Notes: generated by a model from the sequence alone, not told the origin. A stretch of DNA of 64,000 nt from a virus (IMGVR_UViG_3300026078_000029:1-64000), one strand, 5' to 3'. Shown: positions 42,089 through 51,590, counted from the stretch's first letter. A program made the numbers and translations.

Positions 42089-42243
42089 GAATTTTACAAT
42101 TTATAGTATGGATGCTATACGGAATCACATTAGGAATGATGATTGGCGACAGAGGTATTTGGACTGGAATTCCTGTTATTATAGGTTTAACCATATCAAT
42201 AACTGCACTTATAATAAAATTAAATCCTAATGACCAACATTAA
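42085..42243 (+). CDS. Small two-helix membrane protein (52 aa)
   Basis: A 52-residue protein with two hydrophobic helices (residues of about 3-20 and 26-43). Coupled to the methyltransferase (ATGA) and overlapping the next gene by 14 bases. First of three micro membrane genes interleaved with the sugar enzymes. Confidence 0.6.
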   Translation: MRILQFIVWMLYGITLGMMIGDRGIWTGIPVIIGLTISITALIIKLNPNDQH

Positions 42244-42889
42244 ACTCATAACCGTATGCTCCCACCCTGAACACGCCGAAGCGCTGAGAAGAAGTGCGGA
42301 GTTGCATAATTGGGATTTCGTGTGCATTCACGTTCCTGAATGGAAGGGGTTTGGGATGAAACTTATTGAAACATACAACTATCTAAAGGCGCATCCTGAA
42401 GTAGAACGGTTTGTTTTTTGTGATGCTTTTGATGTAGTGGTATTTGGGACGCCGGAGGAGTTTGAGGAGAAACATATTTGGCATGACAATATGCTATTAT
42501 CTTGTGAACGTGGGCTGTGGCCTCCAATATTACATCCATTTAAAGAAAGGTATATTGAGTATAAGCACAGGTTTAATTATATTAATAGTGGTTTGTATTA
42601 CTCACCTTCAGGCACTTTCATTAGCTTAGTAGAGAAATACAAGCCAAGTTTCGATACAGACGATCAGTATTGGATGAATATGGTTTACCTATTTGAAGGG
42701 ATGGATTTAAACATAATGGAAGATAGTTGCCAAAGAGTTTTTAACTCTCATAGTTTTATAGATGAGGGGCAGTATGGGTATGATGGGGGTCGTATTCAAA
42801 TAATGAATTGCGAACCGGTGTTCGTTCACTCGAACGGAAGATCAGTTGATCCGAAATTAGATGAATTAGTAAAGGAGATGTTGGGATGA
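42230..42889 (+). CDS. PLOD-like glycosyltransferase
   Basis: A 219-residue GT-A protein resembling the glycosyltransferase domain of procollagen lysyl hydroxylases. VFCDAFDVVVFG carries the DxxD metal site, YINSGLYYSP and DTDDQYWMN are typical of that group. The acceptor is unknown. Overlaps the previous micro-gene and the next membrane gene (ATGA). Confidence 0.85.
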   Translation: MTNIKLITVCSHPEHAEALRRSAELHNWDFVCIHVPEWKGFGMKLIETYNYLKAHPEVERFVFCDAFDVVVFGTPEEFEEKHIWHDNMLLSCERGLWPPILHPFKERYIEYKHRFNYINSGLYYSPSGTFISLVEKYKPSFDTDDQYWMNMVYLFEGMDLNIMEDSCQRVFNSHSFIDEGQYGYDGGRIQIMNCEPVFVHSNGRSVDPKLDELVKEMLG

Positions 42890-43107
42890 AAACTATATTT
42901 GCTATATTTTTAGTGGTATTATTAATATCAGCACTTGATTTACTTTTCTTTTTATTATATAAAGAAACATTCCTTATGGAAAATTCAAATAGCGTAAAAG
43001 AAAGTTTTCAAGTATGTAAGTGGGTTGTAATGCCGATGTTGATAATACTTTTTAACTCTTTAGGAATATTCTTTGTAAAATTTATATACGATAGTAGAAA
43101 CTTATGA
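42886..43107 (+). CDS. Two-helix membrane protein (73 aa)
   Basis: Two hydrophobic segments (residues of about 4-25 and 47-68) separated by a charged loop. Four-base overlaps with both neighbours. Could anchor the sugar enzymes to the membrane. Not recognised. Confidence 0.65.
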   Translation: MKTIFAIFLVVLLISALDLLFFLLYKETFLMENSNSVKESFQVCKWVVMPMLIILFNSLGIFFVKFIYDSRNL

Positions 43108-43799
43108 CCCTCGCCGACCTCCGCGACAACTGGCAAGACGTGCCAGCGTTCCATCAATCGATACACGAGCATTTCATGGCACTTGTTAATGCTGACCCGA
43201 AACTCGACGCCCACAGAACATATGTTGAATCAAAAGTATTCGGCATGGGTGAACGTTCATTCTGGTGGTTATGGAAGCTACTACTCGAAACACTACCCGA
43301 AAACCCAAAGCTGCTTGAGGTGGGAGTTTTTAAGGCGGCTACCATGTCGCTCTGGAAGATGCTGCGGCCGGACGCTACCTGCTATGGCGTTACGCCACTT
43401 GACGGACGCGGCACAGGTTGGACAGAAGACGACTACTTCGCACATATCACTAAGATACACCACGATTTTGGGTTGGATATGCCAATTCTGTATGTGGGTG
43501 GAAGCGCTGAAACTCCAATCATTGAACAAGTATATCACTCACGTCCGTATGATATTATTTATGTGGATGGCGATCATAGCGAAGTTGGGGCTTTAGCAGA
43601 CCTTAATAACTACGCAAGATGTGTAAAACAAGGCGGCTATTTAGTCATTGATGATTGTTGCTGTGACTTTCATATGCAATTCGGCTATTTCCAAGGCATA
43701 CAATCAGTTCAAGACGCTTTTGACCAGTGGGATAGTTCTGAGTTTAAGTTTGTTTGCAATGTTGTTCACCTTAGAGTTTTGAGGAGGATATCAATATGA
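43104..43799 (+). CDS. SAM-dependent methyltransferase (Methyltransf_24-like)
   Basis: A 231-residue protein. KLLEVGVFKAATMSLW is motif I, DIIYVDGDHSEVGALADL and GGYLVIDDCCCDFH are the typical later motifs (acid-rich DGDH metal or substrate region), as in macrocin/CmcI-like O-methyltransferases. It may methylate the sugar made by the neighbours. Coupled by ATGA on both sides. Confidence 0.87.
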   Translation: MTLADLRDNWQDVPAFHQSIHEHFMALVNADPKLDAHRTYVESKVFGMGERSFWWLWKLLLETLPENPKLLEVGVFKAATMSLWKMLRPDATCYGVTPLDGRGTGWTEDDYFAHITKIHHDFGLDMPILYVGGSAETPIIEQVYHSRPYDIIYVDGDHSEVGALADLNNYARCVKQGGYLVIDDCCCDFHMQFGYFQGIQSVQDAFDQWDSSEFKFVCNVVHLRVLRRISI

Positions 43800-43918
43800 C
43801 TTTTATAAAACAACACTGGCCTGCCATCCTCGCATCCTTAGGTTTCGTTGCACTTATTGGTGTGTCGGCGTGGTTGGTGGCAGGGCATTGGGAGTGGGTT
43901 AGGGGGACTCTTAAATGA
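43796..43918 (+). CDS. Tiny membrane protein (40 aa)
   Basis: A 40-residue protein with one hydrophobic helix (PAILASLGFVALIGVSAWLV). A GAGGAGG-type Shine-Dalgarno lies upstream. Start and stop both overlap neighbours (ATGA), so it is very likely translated. Confidence 0.65.
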   Translation: MTFIKQHWPAILASLGFVALIGVSAWLVAGHWEWVRGTLK

Positions 43919-44874
43919 AGCGAATCCTCTACTACAAATTCTTTGACGGCGGCTCAGAGTTCTACCGAATCAAACCTCTCGAATACATCCACGATAAAGA
44001 ACTTACCCTTGTTGAGTGCCGGGACTCAACGCTAAACTTCCAATTACTTGACTCCTTTGACACTGTGTTCCTGCTCAGGCCACAGGGTCAAATCGCTATT
44101 GACTTTATCAAAACAGCTAAACGTTGGCACAAGAAGGTGATAATAGACTGGGATGACTCCCCCCTGTCATTAGGTACGCTGAATCCGCTCTATATGCAAT
44201 ACGAACACGAAAAGAAATCGACCATTGACTGCATTACATTAGCAGATGATGTTTGGGTGTCTACTCCTGAAATTAAGAGCGCATTTAGGTTGTATAACAA
44301 GAACATTCACGTCATCCCAAACGCCCACGATGACCTTCTGCTGCCCGTTCGCAACAAACGCCCATTTACGTACAACAAAATAGCTACCTATCGCGGTGGA
44401 GACTCCCATTATGGCGATATGTACGACATCGGTGTACCGGAGAAAATCATCAGTATGGTAAACGGTAATAAGGATTGGCAATTCGTTTTCTTCGGACAGC
44501 GATTTCATTATTTAGAAAACAGGTGTGGGGATAACTACATTGCCTATACAGGTGGTCTGAATATGGTGGAGTATATGCAGTGGATGATGAATCAGAACGC
44601 TTGCGTAGCCTTTTACCCGCTCGCTAATACGAAGTTTAATAGGAGTAAGTCTAATATCTTCTTCTTAGAAATGGTATACTGCGGGTCAGCTGTATTTGGG
44701 AATAAAGATTTGCCGGAGTACGACAATGTACCATGCTATCAGTGGCACGAAAATATTACGAAGGTATCTGAGTCGGAGTTGAAAATGGCTAATGAACTGT
44801 CTTGGAATTACATTAAAGAAAATTTATTATTGTCTAAAGTAAACTTGTTAAGAATAGAAAGGCTGAAAGCATGA
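43915..44874 (+). CDS. GT-B fold glycosyltransferase (GT4-like)
   Basis: A 319-residue protein. The N-terminal half has WDDSPLSLG and the VWVSTPEI segment; the C-terminal half has NAHDDLLLP, an FFGQRF strand, and the donor-binding region NIFFLEMVYCGSAVFG. This is the general layout of small GT4-like enzymes that use nucleotide sugars. Acceptor unknown. Ends with an ATGA overlap with the GroES-like gene. Confidence 0.78.
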   Translation: MKRILYYKFFDGGSEFYRIKPLEYIHDKELTLVECRDSTLNFQLLDSFDTVFLLRPQGQIAIDFIKTAKRWHKKVIIDWDDSPLSLGTLNPLYMQYEHEKKSTIDCITLADDVWVSTPEIKSAFRLYNKNIHVIPNAHDDLLLPVRNKRPFTYNKIATYRGGDSHYGDMYDIGVPEKIISMVNGNKDWQFVFFGQRFHYLENRCGDNYIAYTGGLNMVEYMQWMMNQNACVAFYPLANTKFNRSKSNIFFLEMVYCGSAVFGNKDLPEYDNVPCYQWHENITKVSESELKMANELSWNYIKENLLLSKVNLLRIERLKA

Positions 44875-45479
44875 AGTGCATCCATAATCGCATACGTGTA
44901 AAGTTTGAAACGACTCATAATAAGATTTTCGATGTAGGAGGTGTTCAGCTAATACGCCCCGATGACTGGCGCGACACATATGATGAAAAGTCACAGGAGA
45001 ACGTAAATTATCTCGAAACGAAACCACAGATTTGTACAGTGCTGGCGACTAATGACAAGTACCCGTATAAGGTAGGTGACAGGCTATTCGTCCATTACAT
45101 GGCGCACGAGACGGCCAGCTGCGGCGACATCTTGACTAACGAAGCCTTCATCATAGCCGACTACGTCTTTTTTACCTTCCGGACTGACGAAGAATGGGAA
45201 CTTGTGCCAGGAACGTACTTGGGCAAGCAGGTTTATACGCCTGAACAGGCCACAAAATCGGGTCTTATCTACGAATTGGGCGGCAAAAAAGAGAACTTGC
45301 AGGTACAGATTACACATGTACCGCCCGATGCTGAAGAAATTTCAATTGGGGATACGGTATTGTCCATAGATAAGTACAACTATGAGTTCACCATCTACCC
45401 CGACAGATACATCCGACTCACCAAAGAAGAAATTGTAGGAAAAGTTATCCATGCCGAAAAAGAAGAAGCTATCGCATGA
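44871..45479 (+). CDS. Tandem GroES-like protein (candidate co-chaperonin)
   Basis: A 202-residue protein that looks like two GroES-type beta-barrels in a row. Domain 1 (1-85): NRIRVKFETT, VGGVQL, and KVGDRLFVHY. Domain 2 (115-197): LQVQITHVPPD, SIGDTVLSIDKYNYEF, then RYIRLTKEEIVGKV, which parallels the last GroES strands. T4 uses a GroES-like gp31 with host GroEL to fold its capsid protein; position just before terminase and capsid genes suggests a similar role. The match is by eye; needs a structure comparison. Confidence 0.65.
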   Translation: MKCIHNRIRVKFETTHNKIFDVGGVQLIRPDDWRDTYDEKSQENVNYLETKPQICTVLATNDKYPYKVGDRLFVHYMAHETASCGDILTNEAFIIADYVFFTFRTDEEWELVPGTYLGKQVYTPEQATKSGLIYELGGKKENLQVQITHVPPDAEEISIGDTVLSIDKYNYEFTIYPDRYIRLTKEEIVGKVIHAEKEEAIA

Positions 45480-45990
45480 AGTTATAGCCGAACTGAGGGC
45501 AAAGATTAAGTCAATGAACTTAAATCTTCACCGGATTCGCAAGCAGTACTACATGTACGGTTACAATAAGTGTGTAAAAGAGTTAGGCAAGCCTATTAAG
45601 CCGCCAAAAATTAAGAAAGTTAAGGTAGTTAAGAAGGTTACAAAAGAAGTAACCGTTCCAATACAGCGCGGACGAGGCGAATTTGCCGACATGGTGTCTG
45701 ATACCATAGTTGTAAGCAGGTTTTGCGCAGAAAGCGGCATTCATATCACCATCTTCCCCATTTTATTAGCTATTCTAACCCTCGAGACCCCAACTTTGCC
45801 TAAATTAAAGCAATTTGGGTGGGATTATAGTGTTTTGAGATACCGAATGCAGTACTTGGAGCAAGAGGGATGGGTGGAAGTGTTCAGGAACAGTACCAAA
45901 GCAATGACAATCGTGCCAAGTTTGAAAGGTCAGAAGTTATTTAGTAGCTTTAAGGAATATTATGGAAACAGCAAGCGCAAACCTGATTGA
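45451..45990 (+). CDS. Winged-helix protein, possible terminase small subunit
   Basis: A 179-residue protein. Lys-rich N-terminus (MPKKKK and a KKVTKEV linker) and a C-terminal winged-helix-like part (LKQFGWDYSVLRYRMQYLEQEGWVEVF). DNA-binding and immediate position two genes before TerL make TerS likely. Overlaps the previous gene by 29 bases. Confidence 0.6.
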   Translation: MPKKKKLSHEVIAELRAKIKSMNLNLHRIRKQYYMYGYNKCVKELGKPIKPPKIKKVKVVKKVTKEVTVPIQRGRGEFADMVSDTIVVSRFCAESGIHITIFPILLAILTLETPTLPKLKQFGWDYSVLRYRMQYLEQEGWVEVFRNSTKAMTIVPSLKGQKLFSSFKEYYGNSKRKPD

Positions 45991-46228
45991 AGAACTGAAT
46001 AAGATTTTCGAGATATATACCAACGAGCTGAAGGCGTGGCGTGAGGGGAAAGGGAAAGGGACGTATCTTCTCGACGAGGATATGTTCGATGTTGTTATCA
46101 AACTACTGGACAAGTCTGATAAGATTAAGAAGTTGAATCAGACGGATGAGGGCGAGAGCGGGGGGAAAGCGGAAGGGGCTAAGGTTCGTAATATTCAGGA
46201 CATCATACTAAATGGTACTAAGAAATGA
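45962..46228 (+). CDS. Small helical protein, alternative terminase small subunit
   Basis: An 88-residue helical, charged protein directly before the terminase large subunit, with an ATGA overlap. It lacks a clear DNA-binding motif, but size and coupling fit a terminase partner. The choice between it and the 45451 protein as TerS is open. Confidence 0.6.
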   Translation: METASANLIEELNKIFEIYTNELKAWREGKGKGTYLLDEDMFDVVIKLLDKSDKIKKLNQTDEGESGGKAEGAKVRNIQDIILNGTKK

Positions 46229-48309
46229 CGGTTCAGGAGATTAAAGATGCTATTGGGCGGTTTGAGAGGGAGAGACTCATTGGTGAAATAACAGTAATCC
46301 AACCTGAACCGCCGAAGGATTACAAGACTATTGCCAATTGGAACTTACCTGCTAAGGAACAGTTTTTTACTTACACGGTACAGCCAGACCGTAACCGTGA
46401 TCCATCGCAAGAGTTTTTAGTTACCGAAGCACTCCGGTTCAAGTATGGATATTGGCTATTCATCAATGGTGAACTATATTGGTTCACACCTTTCTACTAT
46501 TTTTTTCTGAACTACTGGACTGACAAAGGCAAGCGGATGAGGTTTGTTGATAGTCAGTTACACGCCTCTCTATGGTTTTGGCAGATAGAGCAGATGGATA
46601 ATATGGCTGGCGGTAATCTCATCACTAACCGGCGTTTTGGTAAAACGGTCTGGTCTACCGGATTGGCTTATTTCCGAACAATGACTAATCCATTCCATCG
46701 TTGCGGTATACAATCAAAGACGAATGCCGACGGCAAATTGGTTTTCAGTAAGCTGATAAAATCATGGCAGAAATTACCCAATTGGTTAAAGCCTATTGAT
46801 AGTGGCGAAACGCGCCCTGCTACTGTGTTAGAGTTTAGTGAGCCTCGTACGCGCAGCACAAATAAGGAAAAGAAAGTATACGGGGAGGTATTGGATAGCT
46901 CAATTGACTTTAGGGCATCCGAGGAAGATGGATATGACGGGGATGAATTGCACACTTACTTTGAGGATGAATTTGGGAAATGTATATCGTCCAATACCGA
47001 TACAAGATGGGGCGTTGTGCAATTCTGTTTGGTTATAGGCGCTAATATCGTAGGTAAAGCTATACGTACTACCACTGTAGAGGAAATGGAGCGCCGGGGC
47101 GGTAAAAACGCCAAGAAAACATGGGACGATAGTATGATTTCAACCCTTAATCCTGAGACAAATCGTACCAATTCTATGTTAACCAACCTGTTCATCCCCG
47201 CAGATTTCGGATTTTCAGGGCATCACCCAATAACAAAACAGCCTTTTGTTGATGAGTACGGTATATCTAATAGGGATTTGGCGCGAGAATACATTCTCTC
47301 TACTTGGGCTAACCTTAAAGATGAAAAGCTAAAGGCCGCGCAGCGTAAAAATCCCCTTACCCTCAAACACGCTTTTCAAGTATCCGAAAACTCCGGTACG
47401 TTCGACCAAGAGATATACGACTATTTGGAACAACAGAAAGAATATTTGGACGGCACAAGCCTGACAGGCGAGAAAGCGCCCAAAAATTTGCGCCGCACAG
47501 TTACCTTCTACCGCGACATAGATGGATTGGCAAAGTGGCGAGACGACCCGCAAGGGCATGCCTCATTCATTTGGGATTTCCCAAAGCCAACCATGTCCAA
47601 TGCCCGTAAGCCGGGCGAACTAAACCAGTGGCGACCGCTCAACTGTGAGGAGTTTGTTGGGGGATGTGACCCATTCGCTGCTACGATTGTGTCTGGACCA
47701 GGCTCTATGGGTGTGCTGTACATTTTCCGTAAGGGCAACGCTGATGACTACGAAAATTCGGGTCTACCCATTCTACGTTACGCCCAACGTACACGGCGCG
47801 TAGAAGACTTCCATAAAAACGTTATGATTATCCTGCAATACTTTGGGTGCAAGGTAAACTATGAATCGGATGTACCGGACTATTACGAAACATTTGTTCG
47901 AGAGTTGTTTCGCAACTATGTCATGTGGACGCCTCGGGTAGCAATTGATCCTACCAAACGAAACCATACGCCCCGTCCGGGAACATTATCAAAAGACCCC
48001 TACGCTTTTCAGAAGCAATTTCAGGTATTGGTTTCCTACTTGTACGCAAGATGGCACAAAATATACTTTATTGAACTGATTGACCAATTAATTGATTTCG
48101 ATGTGAACGACCGCACCAAGTCAGATGAGGTGATCGCTTTCTCTATGGCGCTGTTAGGTGGATGGGAGACGGGAGAGCAGCCTAAGAAAGATACGCGGAC
48201 ACCACAGTTTTTGAAGTTTAAGAATAATCAGAAGCGGCAGGATGCTAATGGAGGGTATATTGATTTATCGAAATATCATGAGCCTATTAGTGATAAAATA
48301 CCGTTTTAG
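46225..48309 (+). CDS. terL: Terminase large subunit
   Basis: A 694-residue packaging ATPase/nuclease. Walker A-like LITNRRFGKT at residues of about 132-141, Walker B with an acidic pair in HTYFEDEFGK, and C-terminal nuclease region (GGCDPFAATIV; SDEVIAFSMALLG with the final acidic residues). The long N-terminal part before the ATPase is typical of terminases from Bacteroidota phages of the crAss-like type. It pumps DNA into the prohead through the portal encoded just downstream. Confidence 0.9.
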   Translation: MTVQEIKDAIGRFERERLIGEITVIQPEPPKDYKTIANWNLPAKEQFFTYTVQPDRNRDPSQEFLVTEALRFKYGYWLFINGELYWFTPFYYFFLNYWTDKGKRMRFVDSQLHASLWFWQIEQMDNMAGGNLITNRRFGKTVWSTGLAYFRTMTNPFHRCGIQSKTNADGKLVFSKLIKSWQKLPNWLKPIDSGETRPATVLEFSEPRTRSTNKEKKVYGEVLDSSIDFRASEEDGYDGDELHTYFEDEFGKCISSNTDTRWGVVQFCLVIGANIVGKAIRTTTVEEMERRGGKNAKKTWDDSMISTLNPETNRTNSMLTNLFIPADFGFSGHHPITKQPFVDEYGISNRDLAREYILSTWANLKDEKLKAAQRKNPLTLKHAFQVSENSGTFDQEIYDYLEQQKEYLDGTSLTGEKAPKNLRRTVTFYRDIDGLAKWRDDPQGHASFIWDFPKPTMSNARKPGELNQWRPLNCEEFVGGCDPFAATIVSGPGSMGVLYIFRKGNADDYENSGLPILRYAQRTRRVEDFHKNVMIILQYFGCKVNYESDVPDYYETFVRELFRNYVMWTPRVAIDPTKRNHTPRPGTLSKDPYAFQKQFQVLVSYLYARWHKIYFIELIDQLIDFDVNDRTKSDEVIAFSMALLGGWETGEQPKKDTRTPQFLKFKNNQKRQDANGGYIDLSKYHEPISDKIPF

Positions 48310-48318
48310 TTTATTCAT

Positions 48319-48326
48319 TATATTTG
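48319..48326 (+). promoter_or_regulatory. Late promoter-like box TATATTTG, 4 nt from ATG
   Basis: Perfect TAnnTTTG, with four bases (AAAC) before the portal ATG. No -33 TTTG. Same spacing as at 51583, 57436 and 60160. Confidence 0.6.
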
Positions 48327-48330
48327 AAAC

Positions 48331-50847
48331 ATGAATGAAGTATCAGCCGCAATCAACCCGCTTTTAACAGACGAAGATAAAAACAATGAGGCTTATGGGT
48401 TAAAAATGATGAAAGCGGCTGCCGCACAATGGCAGACAGGCTATTTAGGTACGTCGAGACTCCAACGTAAACAACGCTTTGACTACAACCGTTCCTATGC
48501 GTTGGGCAAGTACAATATGGATGAATTTAAAGACATTCTTGACCTTGACGGCGAGTTTTCGGTACTTAACCTGCCTTACGATTGTTTGAACATCCTTAAA
48601 CCTTATCTTAATAGACTCAAAGATCGTTACAACCAGCGCGACGAACTTATTCAGTGCTATGCCACCGACCCTTTTACCTCATCCAAGAAAGACCAAGCAA
48701 AACAAGCGGCTATATTCAAGCTAAAACACAAAGACGATATACAAGCCGTTCAGCAGCAATCAGGCATACAGACTGAGGAGTTTAGTGAGAATGACCCTGA
48801 AACCGAAGCTGACATCAATATGGAGTTTGGCTTCAGCTACAAGGAACGCGAAGAAGTTATCATGGAAAACTTAATCAACATCGTTTTCTATGAAAATGGC
48901 TTTACCGATGTGGTGAAGGATAGGCTGTTGGATGACCTGATCAATTGCGGAATAGCAGGCACTAAGACCTATGTTGATGGAACGGGGCGAATAAAGATAC
49001 GATGCATCAAACCCGAAAACCTTATCACTTCTTACAGTGAATGGAATGACTTTAGAGATTGGCAGTACTTGGGCGAGATATACTATCTGTCCATCATGGA
49101 AATTCGCCTACTTTACCCCGGAAAGGTAGACGAGCAGGAGTTGTATAACCTTTCTCAAACATTAGTCGGGCAATACGGAAACCCTGCTATGTGGGGCTTT
49201 ACCTGGACGCCACTTTACTATACTTCTATAGCGCGTCCTTACGATGCTTGGCGTGTACCAGTTGTCGAGATCGATTTCAAGACGCTGTACAATATGAAAA
49301 AGTCAGTTGTCACCAATAAGTTTGGCCGCGAGTCGATTGTGGATGAAGTCACCAACCCGAATGCCGACGTGAGCGAGCTTGACTCAAACCCCTACTACGT
49401 GTCATACACTGGTGTTTATATCATGGACACCAACCATGTTTTGCGATGGGGGCTATCCAAGAATATGGTGAAACCTGAAAAGAACTTGGAAGAAATCATT
49501 TCGCAGTATTGTGTATATATGTACGACAATACGGAAATGTCCAATAAGCCTTTGATGGAACAGCTCATACCTTCTGTTAAGAAGATGACGCTGTATGAAC
49601 TGCAACAATTGAAGATTGTAGCCGCCGCAGCGCCGGATGGGTACGATATAGACGTTGCTTTGATGTCGGATATATCTTTGGACGGCGGTAATACCACAAT
49701 GTCACCACAGGGTTTATATGAGGTCTATAAGCAAACAGGTATACGTTATTATAAATCGATACCAGATGAAGGTATTGAAGGCGGTCAGCGTCGCGTACCT
49801 GTACAGGCAAACCAAGTACCGTTTAGCCCCAAACTGGAGGCATTGCAGCAATTGAAGCAAAATGAGTTGTTGGTTATTACAAACATTATTTCCAATGAAC
49901 TCGACAGTGGCAACATACGCAACCAGGCTGTGGGACAGAAGGTATTGCAAGAAGCTAAACAGACAGGCGAGTCAACCAGCAACTACATCTACAACTCATT
50001 CCTAAATGTCTTGCAACGAACGAGCAAAGTTGTTCAGCTTCGTGGATGGGACATACTCATGTATGGGAAGAAATGGGGGGTACAATTCTATGACGGATAC
50101 AGACAGGCGTTAGGAACAGGTAAGGTTGAATACCTGAAAATGGAAGCGACGCCGGATTGGGGGCAAACCGCCTTTGATATTCAGATAAAAACCATTATTG
50201 GCGACACCGAACAGGTTGCTTTGGAAAATAACATTCAGGCAGCGTTGGCAAATGATAAGATTGAGTTTTCCGATGCCTTGGACATACGGGAATTGGCAGT
50301 AACTAATGTGAAGTGGGCATCTTATGTGATGTCGCAGCGGATTAATAAGCGGCAGAAGACGCTACAGGAAAACCAGATGGCGCTCAGTCAGCAGAATACG
50401 CAGGCAGCAGTTGCAGGCGCACAGGCTAAGACGCAGGGTGAATTACAGTTATCGCAGTTTACGGCAGAACAGAAGGCGGCGGCTGATTTGAGGGAGAGGG
50501 AGACGCAAATGCTCGTCGAGCAGGAAAAGTTTGCTGGTATACTTAAGGCGAACATAGCTCAGTCGGTGCTGCAAGCAGGTGGAAAGATAACCGATATACC
50601 AACGTTTGTTTTTGAAGGTTTACCATTGCAGAAAGCACTTGACCACGCCAACGCAATGAACTATTTACAAACGATGGCACAAGCGGCAGGTGTGCAGCAA
50701 CAGCGGGCAGACGCTCAGCAAGCGCAGCAGGAACAACCAGAATCAATGACTGTTCAGATGCCAGACGGAACTCGTGGGCAAATACCTAAACATAGGTATG
50801 ATGAGTTTGCTCAAAAATATCCAGATCATCAGGTAGAAGCAGCATAA
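48331..50847 (+). CDS. Portal protein
   Basis: An 838-residue protein right after TerL. The N-terminal half has LNLPYDCLNILKPYLNRLKDRYNQ, a long insert, and an AGTKTYVD region typical of large portals. The C-terminal 150 residues are a Gln/Ala-rich coiled coil (QMALSQQNTQAAVAGAQAKT) that would form the barrel. The portal dodecamer is the DNA gate of the head. Length matches crAss-like portals better than those of lambda. Confidence 0.85.
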   Translation: MNEVSAAINPLLTDEDKNNEAYGLKMMKAAAAQWQTGYLGTSRLQRKQRFDYNRSYALGKYNMDEFKDILDLDGEFSVLNLPYDCLNILKPYLNRLKDRYNQRDELIQCYATDPFTSSKKDQAKQAAIFKLKHKDDIQAVQQQSGIQTEEFSENDPETEADINMEFGFSYKEREEVIMENLINIVFYENGFTDVVKDRLLDDLINCGIAGTKTYVDGTGRIKIRCIKPENLITSYSEWNDFRDWQYLGEIYYLSIMEIRLLYPGKVDEQELYNLSQTLVGQYGNPAMWGFTWTPLYYTSIARPYDAWRVPVVEIDFKTLYNMKKSVVTNKFGRESIVDEVTNPNADVSELDSNPYYVSYTGVYIMDTNHVLRWGLSKNMVKPEKNLEEIISQYCVYMYDNTEMSNKPLMEQLIPSVKKMTLYELQQLKIVAAAAPDGYDIDVALMSDISLDGGNTTMSPQGLYEVYKQTGIRYYKSIPDEGIEGGQRRVPVQANQVPFSPKLEALQQLKQNELLVITNIISNELDSGNIRNQAVGQKVLQEAKQTGESTSNYIYNSFLNVLQRTSKVVQLRGWDILMYGKKWGVQFYDGYRQALGTGKVEYLKMEATPDWGQTAFDIQIKTIIGDTEQVALENNIQAALANDKIEFSDALDIRELAVTNVKWASYVMSQRINKRQKTLQENQMALSQQNTQAAVAGAQAKTQGELQLSQFTAEQKAAADLRERETQMLVEQEKFAGILKANIAQSVLQAGGKITDIPTFVFEGLPLQKALDHANAMNYLQTMAQAAGVQQQRADAQQAQQEQPESMTVQMPDGTRGQIPKHRYDEFAQKYPDHQVEAA

Positions 50848-50884
50848 TTACAGATTCCCGTAAAATAATGTAAAAAGTTTATTT

Positions 50885-50892
50885 TATACTTG
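50885..50892 (+). promoter_or_regulatory. Putative -7 element TATACTTG
   Basis: TATACTTG, one base from TAnnTTTG, 35 nt upstream of the ATG at 50928. -33 element not evident. Confidence 0.35.
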
Positions 50893-50927
50893 TATCGGCA
50901 ATTCAGCCAAATTAAAAAAATACTAAA

Positions 50928-51383
50928 ATGCAAGAAAATGTAAAAGTATTTACACCGGAGGTATTAGTAAATATTTTCGGTAATGTAAAGATCAAGGGCG
51001 ATTTTACCTACAAACTCCATGTTGGGCACATTAATAGTCGCGAACTATCTGAACTGGTAAATGTAAATAAGGAATATGGAATGGATTTTCATATTAGTCG
51101 TTCGGGGAAGGGGTTAATTATTTACTGTCCAACAATTATAGCATCGGAAGAATTATCTCAAACCACAGAACCAATCACAAACAAAAAAAGAACTATTCGC
51201 GACTTCTTTGAGTTAGATTTACCCAACCAGGAAGCGAGAATGGCGGCCTTTGAGAATACAGCAAAGGTAAGATTGGATTTGGAAGTTAATAGTTTATCAG
51301 AAGCAATCTTACAATCTTTTTATATTAGCGACACTAAGCAAGGTGCTGAATATTGGCAGGATATAATGGTCAATGCGATATGA
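50928..51383 (+). CDS. Hypothetical protein (151 aa)
   Basis: N-terminal beta-rich domain (NIFGNVKIKGDFTYKLHV), then a helical region with FFELDLPNQEARMAAFENTAK. Between portal and the metallopeptidase-like gene. Stop overlaps the next ATG (ATGA). Not recognised. Confidence 0.65.
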   Translation: MQENVKVFTPEVLVNIFGNVKIKGDFTYKLHVGHINSRELSELVNVNKEYGMDFHISRSGKGLIIYCPTIIASEELSQTTEPITNKKRTIRDFFELDLPNQEARMAAFENTAKVRLDLEVNSLSEAILQSFYISDTKQGAEYWQDIMVNAI

Positions 51384-51511
51384 AAAGGCAACCAAAAACG
51401 GTATTTGATAAAATATGCGAAAAGTATGGACTAAAATACCCATGCGCATCAATTATTAAAGCGTTATCTGCTGCTTATCGGTTAGGGAAACGCGAAAGCC
51501 ACTTAAAATAA
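51380..51511 (+). CDS. Small basic protein (43 aa)
   Basis: A 43-residue basic helical protein (VFDKICEKYGLKYPCASIIKAL) started by ATGA. Not recognised. Confidence 0.55.
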   Translation: MKRQPKTVFDKICEKYGLKYPCASIIKALSAAYRLGKRESHLK

Positions 51512-51544
51512 ACTTCCCAAACATTTTTTTCAAGTGAATAAATC

Positions 51545-51578
51545 AAGCCATACAGTTGTGAAATTGAATGGCTTTTTT
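51545..51578 (+). terminator. Intrinsic terminator
   Basis: Stem AAGCCAT/ATGGCTT, 16-nt loop, then TTTTTT (51573-51578). It precedes the 51583 promoter-like box. Confidence 0.75.
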
Positions 51579-51582
51579 GTTT

Positions 51583-51590
51583 TATATTTG
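51583..51590 (+). promoter_or_regulatory. Late promoter-like box TATATTTG, 4 nt from ATG
   Basis: Perfect TAnnTTTG followed by ATTT and the ATG at 51595. Identical spacing to the other three late boxes. Confidence 0.6.

Noticed and set aside
51545-51578. Tested as another member of the A-C RNA set
   Set aside because: The loop has no matching upstream segment longer than five bases.
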